From assembly GCA_900545515.1 (NCBI GenBank), contig UQZA01000053.1, positions 1-10,005 on the forward strand: a DNA stretch of 10,005 bases, written 5' to 3'. Each line of letters starts with the position of its first letter. Position 1 is the stretch's first letter. Below are positions 6,662-10,005 of this stretch, one piece after another. The DNA comes from an uncultured Eubacteriales bacterium (GTDB lineage: Bacteria; Bacillota; Clostridia; Oscillospirales; Oscillospiraceae). The notes under the pieces were generated by a model. The model was given only the letters and a program-made list of their open reading frames with translations, did not search any database and was not told where the DNA came from. Both the position numbers and the translations under genes were made by a program.

Positions 6662-6699
6662 GATCCTGTCAGAACCAGGCCCAATCCCACAGGCTCCAG

Positions 6700-6960
6700 T
6701 TGGGCAGTTTTGCAGACACAACTTATCCCCGCGAGGGGACGGAAACACTTATCCCCTACCGCACATTTTTGGAGGTAGAGCAGCCGGAAAGTGAGTTTGT
6801 TTTTCGGATCACCGAAGGCAGAGGCGGCGCTCCTGCCTTTAAGCTGGTATCGGCCGATGGCGGGCGCTGGGAGGCGGTGGCCGTTGACAATGTAAAGAGT
6901 TATCTTATGGACGCGCTGGCCGACATTCCCAACCGGGAGCAGATAACCATAATCGCATAA
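6700..6960 (+). CDS. Small phage-type protein with uncertain or missing 5' end
   Basis: The frame is open from a TTG at 6700 to TAA at 6958 (86 residues). The part from about residue 17 onward reads like a real soluble protein (IPYRTFLEVEQPESEFVFRI, then AFKLVSADGGRWEAVAVDNV, ending NREQITIIA). The first ~15 residues instead translate the CRISPR-like repeat. No ATG or GTG is in frame, and neither TTG (6700, 6769) has a Shine-Dalgarno at proper spacing; the GGAGG at 6771-6775 lies inside the frame. I read this as the 3' part of a phage gene whose true start has been lost at a junction near 6747. It precedes the phage cluster on the same strand. I do not recognise the family. An intact gene with a TTG start is possible but less likely. 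Confidence 0.5.
   Translation: MGSFADTTYPREGTETLIPYRTFLEVEQPESEFVFRITEGRGGAPAFKLVSADGGRWEAVAVDNVKSYLMDALADIPNREQITIIA
6718..6746 (+). CRISPR. Solitary CRISPR-like repeat (single unit)
   Basis: The unit holds TCCCC-GCGA-GGGGA, a 5-bp stem closed by a GNRA tetraloop, and ends in ACGGAAAC. That matches the general plan of palindromic repeats ending GGAAAC or TGAAAC in type I and III systems. If the unit begins at 6711 it is 36 bases long, a usual length. The 3' GGAAAC end implies that leader and promoter lie to the left, where a promoter is seen. No second copy occurs 60-75 bases away on either side, and no cas gene is in the window. The 10-mer ACTTATCCCC inside it (6721-6730) recurs right after it (6747-6756). 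Confidence 0.45.
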
Positions 6961-6985
6961 GCCCCGCATATCACCAAAAACCAGA

Positions 6986-7005
6986 GGGAGGGCTCCGGCC
7001 CTCCC
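6986..7005 (+). promoter_or_regulatory. Very stable UNCG-type hairpin between phage genes
   Basis: GGGAGGGC (6986-6993) pairs perfectly with GCCCTCCC (6998-7005) around TCCG; with the closing C-G pair this is a cUNCGg tetraloop. No T-run follows, so it is unlikely to terminate by itself. It lies between the stop at 6960 and the ribosome site at 7017-7023. It may protect or separate the two messages, or be a pause or processing site. Confidence 0.55.
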
Positions 7006-7031
7006 AGTACAAGTATAAGGAGGACAACACC

Positions 7032-7685
7032 GTGCAATATAGACCGAAAATCATAAAAGGAACCGTAAAAGGCACCGGCTGGCCGATTGACGGGCACACA
7101 CTCTACTTCTCCCAGTGGGACTACGACAACCGGGAGAGCTGGCACCTTTACGGCTGGGACGAGCCGGACGACGAGTCCGTCATGCAGACGACTTACCAGA
7201 CGGAAACAGCGGCCGGGCTCTGCCTCTACGATACACTGGAAGGCTTTACAGAGGCATGGAAGGCAAAGAAGTGGGAGCCACAAGGGGCCTTTTGCCTGAC
7301 GCTGGAGCAGGTGGACGTCGTGGAAGTTTTGCAGGAGGAAGTCAGGAACGAAACCCGCGAGGAACTCCGGGCCCGCGGCTTTGATCTCACACCCAGAAAA
7401 TACAGCGACAAGGGCGGGATCCTCTGCCTGCCGCTCGACAAGAACCTGAACGGAGACACCAAGAAAAAACACCCGGACTGGGAACTGATCGACTGCCCTC
7501 TCTGCGGCCAGAAGTGCTGGAAAATGCCCGCAGCCGACAAGCTCAAAGAGGCGCAGGACGTCACCTATCTTTGTACGGAGTGCGCCATAAAAGCGGGATT
7601 TTTGTCAGACTATCCCAGAAACAGGAGAAAGCCCGGCGGGAACCGGGAGCAAAGAAGGAGGGCGAAAAGAAATGCACGAAGATAA
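7032..7685 (+). CDS. Phage protein with C-terminal zinc-ribbon motif, function unknown
   Basis: A 217-residue soluble protein starting at GTG, with AAGGAGG (7017-7023) 8 bases upstream. The first ~95 residues are rich in Trp and Tyr (FSQWDYDNRESWHLYGW) and carry no motif I recognise. Residues ~155-184 hold paired cysteines, CPLCGQKC and CTEC, that could bind one zinc in a ribbon fold. The C-terminus is very basic (NREQRRRAKRNARR), suggesting nucleic acid binding. The last 14 bases overlap the next gene. The first half might be a domain of its own that reads the virus or host state, but nothing shows this. It is the first gene with a good start in the right-hand cluster. I do not recognise the family. 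Confidence 0.75.
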   Translation: MQYRPKIIKGTVKGTGWPIDGHTLYFSQWDYDNRESWHLYGWDEPDDESVMQTTYQTETAAGLCLYDTLEGFTEAWKAKKWEPQGAFCLTLEQVDVVEVLQEEVRNETREELRARGFDLTPRKYSDKGGILCLPLDKNLNGDTKKKHPDWELIDCPLCGQKCWKMPAADKLKEAQDVTYLCTECAIKAGFLSDYPRNRRKPGGNREQRRRAKRNARR

Positions 7686-8091
7686 CAACCCGATCGGCGT
7701 GTGGATTTTGTACGCTCTCGCCTCTTTCCTGCTCTGGATCGTTCTCATATTCCTGAAACTGCTCGGCGTGGTAAGAATAAGCTGGATCGGCGTAGCCCTC
7801 GGCCTGTTTTGGCTCCCACTCGTGCTTATGTGCCTGATCTGCGGAGTGGCTGCCCTCATTATCCTGATCGCCCACATAAAGAGAAAGCGCCGCCGCAAAG
7901 TCGCAGACCGTCGAATTATCCGGCAGGCAAAAGCGATCGGGGCATGGACACCACAGGCGGCAGGAGGACGAGCTCTGGAGCTGCTCGCCAAAGAGTACGG
8001 GATCCAGCGCGAGGCTGGAGAGACAGACCGGCAGCTCCGCGGCAGGATCATGGAAGCGGCAGGAAGCGCCGGAAGGCAGGAGGGCAAATAA
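7672..8091 (+). CDS. Phage-cluster protein with two membrane helices and a small C-terminal helical domain
   Basis: A 139-residue protein. AAGGAGGG (7655-7662) lies 9 bases before the ATG, and the start overlaps the previous gene by 14 bases, so translation is coupled. Two hydrophobic helices (~8-34 and ~38-69) form a hairpin, followed by KRKRRRK, which places both ends in the cytoplasm. The C-terminal ~45 residues (ALELLAKEYGIQREAGETDR then QLRGRI) resemble a short motif, YGI-R-GE-D-LR-RI, that recurs in many phage structural and accessory proteins. The combination of a membrane hairpin with this motif is one I do not recognise. It is followed directly by the methyltransferase gene. Roles such as membrane-linked replication or exclusion are open guesses. 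Confidence 0.7.
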   Translation: MHEDNNPIGVWILYALASFLLWIVLIFLKLLGVVRISWIGVALGLFWLPLVLMCLICGVAALIILIAHIKRKRRRKVADRRIIRQAKAIGAWTPQAAGGRALELLAKEYGIQREAGETDRQLRGRIMEAAGSAGRQEGK

Positions 8092-9426
8092 ATGGACTAT
8101 AAAACAGAGGCAGAGCCGAAAGCATACGCTGACGGCGTGCCGGTATTCTGCGCCCATGACAAAATAGTGGACGTTGCAACGCTGGTACCTAATCCGAAGA
8201 ACCCGAACCAGCACCCGGACGCCCAGATCCAGCTACTCGGCCGCATTATCCGGCAAACCGGGTGGAGACAGCCGATCACAGTCAGCAAACGCTCCGGCTT
8301 TATCGTAAAAGGACACGGACGCCTCTCTGCTGCCCTTCTGGAAGGTATGAAGCAGGCACCCGTAGACTACCAGAACTACACCAACGAAGCGGAGGAATAC
8401 GCTGATCTGGTGGCCGACAACCGGATCGCAGAGCTGGCAGAGACAGACAATAAGCTGCTGGCTGACATTTTCGCAGATATAGACACCGGGGAGATCCCCA
8501 TGGAGCTGACAGGCTACACAGAGGACGAGGTGGAAAGCCTCGTCACTGCCCTGTCCGAAGCCCTTCACAATGACCTCAACGAACCGGACGACATACCGGA
8601 AACACCGGAGGCAGAGGCCGTCATATCTCAGAAAGGCGACCTCTGGATCCTCGGCCGCCACCGCGTTGTCTGCGGAGACGCCACGAACGAACAGGATCGG
8701 GAGCTGCTGCTTGACGGAGCCCACCCGGAGATCCTGCTCACCGATCCACCCTACTGCTCCGGCGGCTTTCAGGAGTCCGGCAGAGTAACCGGAAGCATTG
8801 GAAGCAAACAGTCCGACGGAAAGGGCGGATTTACAACTCCGACGATCAGCTCCGACAATCTATCAACCAGAGGCTATCAGGTGCTAATGAAGAACGTCCT
8901 CGGAGCCACGGACATAAAAGTGGCGTATATCTTCACGGACTGGAGAATGTGGATCTATCTCTTTGACCTCGTGGAAGGCTCCGGGCTGGGCGTCAGAAAT
9001 ATGATTGTGTGGAATAAGCAAAGCCCCGGCATGGGTAACGGCTGGAGGGCGCAGCATGAGCTCATCATGTTTGCACACCGCACAAAGCCGAAGTGGGATA
9101 ATCACAAAGGCTACGGCAACGTACTGGAGGCCACACGCTCCGGGAATGAACTGCACCCGACGCAGAAACCCGTCGAAATACTGGAGAAGCTGCTGGACAA
9201 TACCCAGTGGGCCGAGGGCGTCCTCGACACCTTCGGAGGATCCGGCACGACGTTGATCGCGGCAGAGAGCGTCGGGCAGCAGGCGTTCCTCATGGAAATG
9301 GAGCCCGCATTTGTGGACACGATCGTGAGGCGCTACATAAGAACCACCGGGAAAACAACCGGGATCCGGCTCATAAGGAAAGGATCCGAACAGCCCCGCG
9401 AGGTGTTCGAGGGGATATTTGAGTAA
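8092..9426 (+). CDS. ParB-domain / DNA methyltransferase fusion (beta-class, probably N6-adenine)
   Basis: A 444-residue phage DNA-modifying enzyme. Its ATG follows the previous stop directly, with AGGAGGG 7 bases upstream. Residues ~20-110 are a ParB/Srx-like nuclease-fold domain (LVPNPKNPNQHPDAQ, RIIRQTGWRQPITV, and the box IVKGHGRLSAA at ~71-81). Residues ~180-425 are a SAM-dependent methyltransferase: catalytic motif IV TDPPY (217-221) comes before SAM-binding motif I DTFGGSGTTL (379-388), the order of beta-class enzymes, with HPTQKP at 355-360. DPPY favours N6-adenine, although N4-cytosine is possible. No restriction partner is visible, so it is probably an orphan enzyme that protects phage DNA or marks replication or packaging sites. 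Nine of about 29 isoleucine codons are ATA, a codon absent from the lysozyme gene at the left. The same fusion is common before terminase genes in Firmicutes phages. Confidence 0.93.
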   Translation: MDYKTEAEPKAYADGVPVFCAHDKIVDVATLVPNPKNPNQHPDAQIQLLGRIIRQTGWRQPITVSKRSGFIVKGHGRLSAALLEGMKQAPVDYQNYTNEAEEYADLVADNRIAELAETDNKLLADIFADIDTGEIPMELTGYTEDEVESLVTALSEALHNDLNEPDDIPETPEAEAVISQKGDLWILGRHRVVCGDATNEQDRELLLDGAHPEILLTDPPYCSGGFQESGRVTGSIGSKQSDGKGGFTTPTISSDNLSTRGYQVLMKNVLGATDIKVAYIFTDWRMWIYLFDLVEGSGLGVRNMIVWNKQSPGMGNGWRAQHELIMFAHRTKPKWDNHKGYGNVLEATRSGNELHPTQKPVEILEKLLDNTQWAEGVLDTFGGSGTTLIAAESVGQQAFLMEMEPAFVDTIVRRYIRTTGKTTGIRLIRKGSEQPREVFEGIFE

Positions 9427-9451
9427 ATGAGACTGAAAGGAGGCGGGGCCC

Positions 9452-9952
9452 ATGGGGCACAAAAAACAGGCGGCGGGAGGAAAGCGGCCGAAGGAAACCG
9501 ACGCAATAAAGGAGAAGCTGCAGCACTATGCGACCTTCCAGCGCCGGATCGAGAATAAGATCGAGCGGCTCGTGTATCTGGAGTCCGTCATGGGCTCACC
9601 TTCCAGCCCGAACCTCTCCGGTATGCCGGGAGGCGGCGGAGACGGAACCAGCAAAACGGAAAGGCAGGTCGTCCAAAAAGATGAACTTACTCAGGCGATC
9701 AATGCCATGCAGCAGGAGGAATACGACGAGCGCATGGAGCTGGAGCTGCTGATCGGGAAAATGAAAAACCCGGACGAACAAACCGTCATTGAAATGCGAT
9801 ACTTCGATCATGCACGGTGGTGGGCAGTAAGCGCTGCCCTGTTCGGGGATATGGAGGACTACGAAGAACACGAAAAGCGGTACCTAAAGCGGACATTTAA
9901 GATCCACGGCTCTGCTTTGCAATCGCTGGCGAAAATATACGCACAGAAATAG
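9452..9952 (+). CDS. DUF1492 / sigma region 4-like phage regulator
   Basis: A 166-residue protein with AAAGGAGG 9 bases before its ATG, 25 bases after the methyltransferase. Residues ~16-46 are a charged coiled-coil helix (KEKLQHYATFQRRIENKIERLV), then a Gly/Ser-rich linker, a second helical stretch (~76-105), and a C-terminal part reading NPDEQTVIEMRYFDHARWW followed by a helix-turn-helix-like segment (~117-162, ending KRTFKIHGSALQSLAKI). This is the pattern of DUF1492 and ArpU/sigma-70 region 4-like proteins that lie just before the small terminase gene and are thought to control late transcription. The position here, followed by a strong terminator, fits. The recognition helix is less canonical than in typical sigma region 4, so DNA binding is inferred. 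Confidence 0.78.
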   Translation: MGHKKQAAGGKRPKETDAIKEKLQHYATFQRRIENKIERLVYLESVMGSPSSPNLSGMPGGGGDGTSKTERQVVQKDELTQAINAMQQEEYDERMELELLIGKMKNPDEQTVIEMRYFDHARWWAVSAALFGDMEDYEEHEKRYLKRTFKIHGSALQSLAKIYAQK

Positions 9953-9963
9953 AAATATTTCAG

Positions 9964-10005
9964 CGCCCGCTAAAAGCCACAACAGGCTGGAAGCGGGCGT
10001 TTTTT
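9964..10005 (+). terminator. Strong intrinsic terminator ending the phage cluster
   Basis: CGCCCGCT (9964-9971) pairs with AGCGGGCG (9992-9999), with a nested AGCC/GGCT stem, followed by six T running to the window edge. It lies 12 bases after the regulator's stop codon. Such a terminator here would separate the early/middle transcript from the late (terminase, head, tail) operon, a place where antitermination or late activation could act. Confidence 0.9.

Noticed and set aside
6747..6850. A second CRISPR repeat downstream of the first
   Set aside because: Only the 10-mer ACTTATCCCC recurs. There is no copy of the hairpin or the GGAAAC end at a spacer's distance.
8884..9462. 192-residue open frame antisense to the methyltransferase
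   Set aside because: The plus-strand frame holds complete ParB and methyltransferase motifs; the antisense frame has no recognisable domain or ribosome site.
9953..10005. A tRNA or attachment site at the right edge
   Set aside because: The paired arms and six T form a simple terminator; there is no cloverleaf or T-loop sequence.

Overview
The window looks like a gut-type Clostridia genome, probably of the Oscillospiraceae/Ruminococcaceae kind. This rests on the 5' end of a 16S rRNA gene at the left edge, the high-GC Firmicutes style (strong AGGAGG ribosome sites, sigma-A promoters) and the gene families present. I cannot name a genus.

Layout. (1) 1-610: the first ~60 bases of a 16S rRNA gene on the minus strand, preceded by a ~500-base non-coding leader with two tandem near-consensus promoters, and a divergent promoter reading right. 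(2) 654-2285, plus strand: a membrane-anchored GH25 lysozyme, a Gx-family (HepS1-like) membrane transporter, and an unlisted 37-residue single-pass membrane protein with a very strong ribosome site, closed by a bidirectional terminator. (3) 2282-6416, minus strand: an XRE regulator with TPR-like repeats, an NhaC-family transporter, and a LOR/SDH-domain (TIGR00300-type) ornithine cyclodeaminase. The enzyme and transporter suggest an ornithine/arginine/proline module. Each gene seems to have its own promoter, and the transporter has a terminator with a competing fold. (4) 6417-6746: non-coding, with a long inverted repeat, a sigma-A-like promoter and one CRISPR-like repeat. (5) 6747-10005, plus strand: a phage or prophage block with a small ORF lacking a good start, a zinc-ribbon protein, a two-TM protein, a ParB-DNA methyltransferase fusion and a DUF1492/sigma-region-4-like late regulator, then a strong terminator. 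The order resembles the segment just before the terminase genes in Firmicutes siphophages.

The most interesting place is ~6630-6960. A promoter and a solitary CRISPR-like repeat abut a phage ORF that has no believable start, and codon usage changes there (ATA isoleucine codons appear). This could be a CRISPR leader plus first repeat joined to phage DNA through a spacer/protospacer match (assembly misjoin), a prophage or deletion junction, or a chance repeat. All functional calls come from reading motifs; no database search was run.
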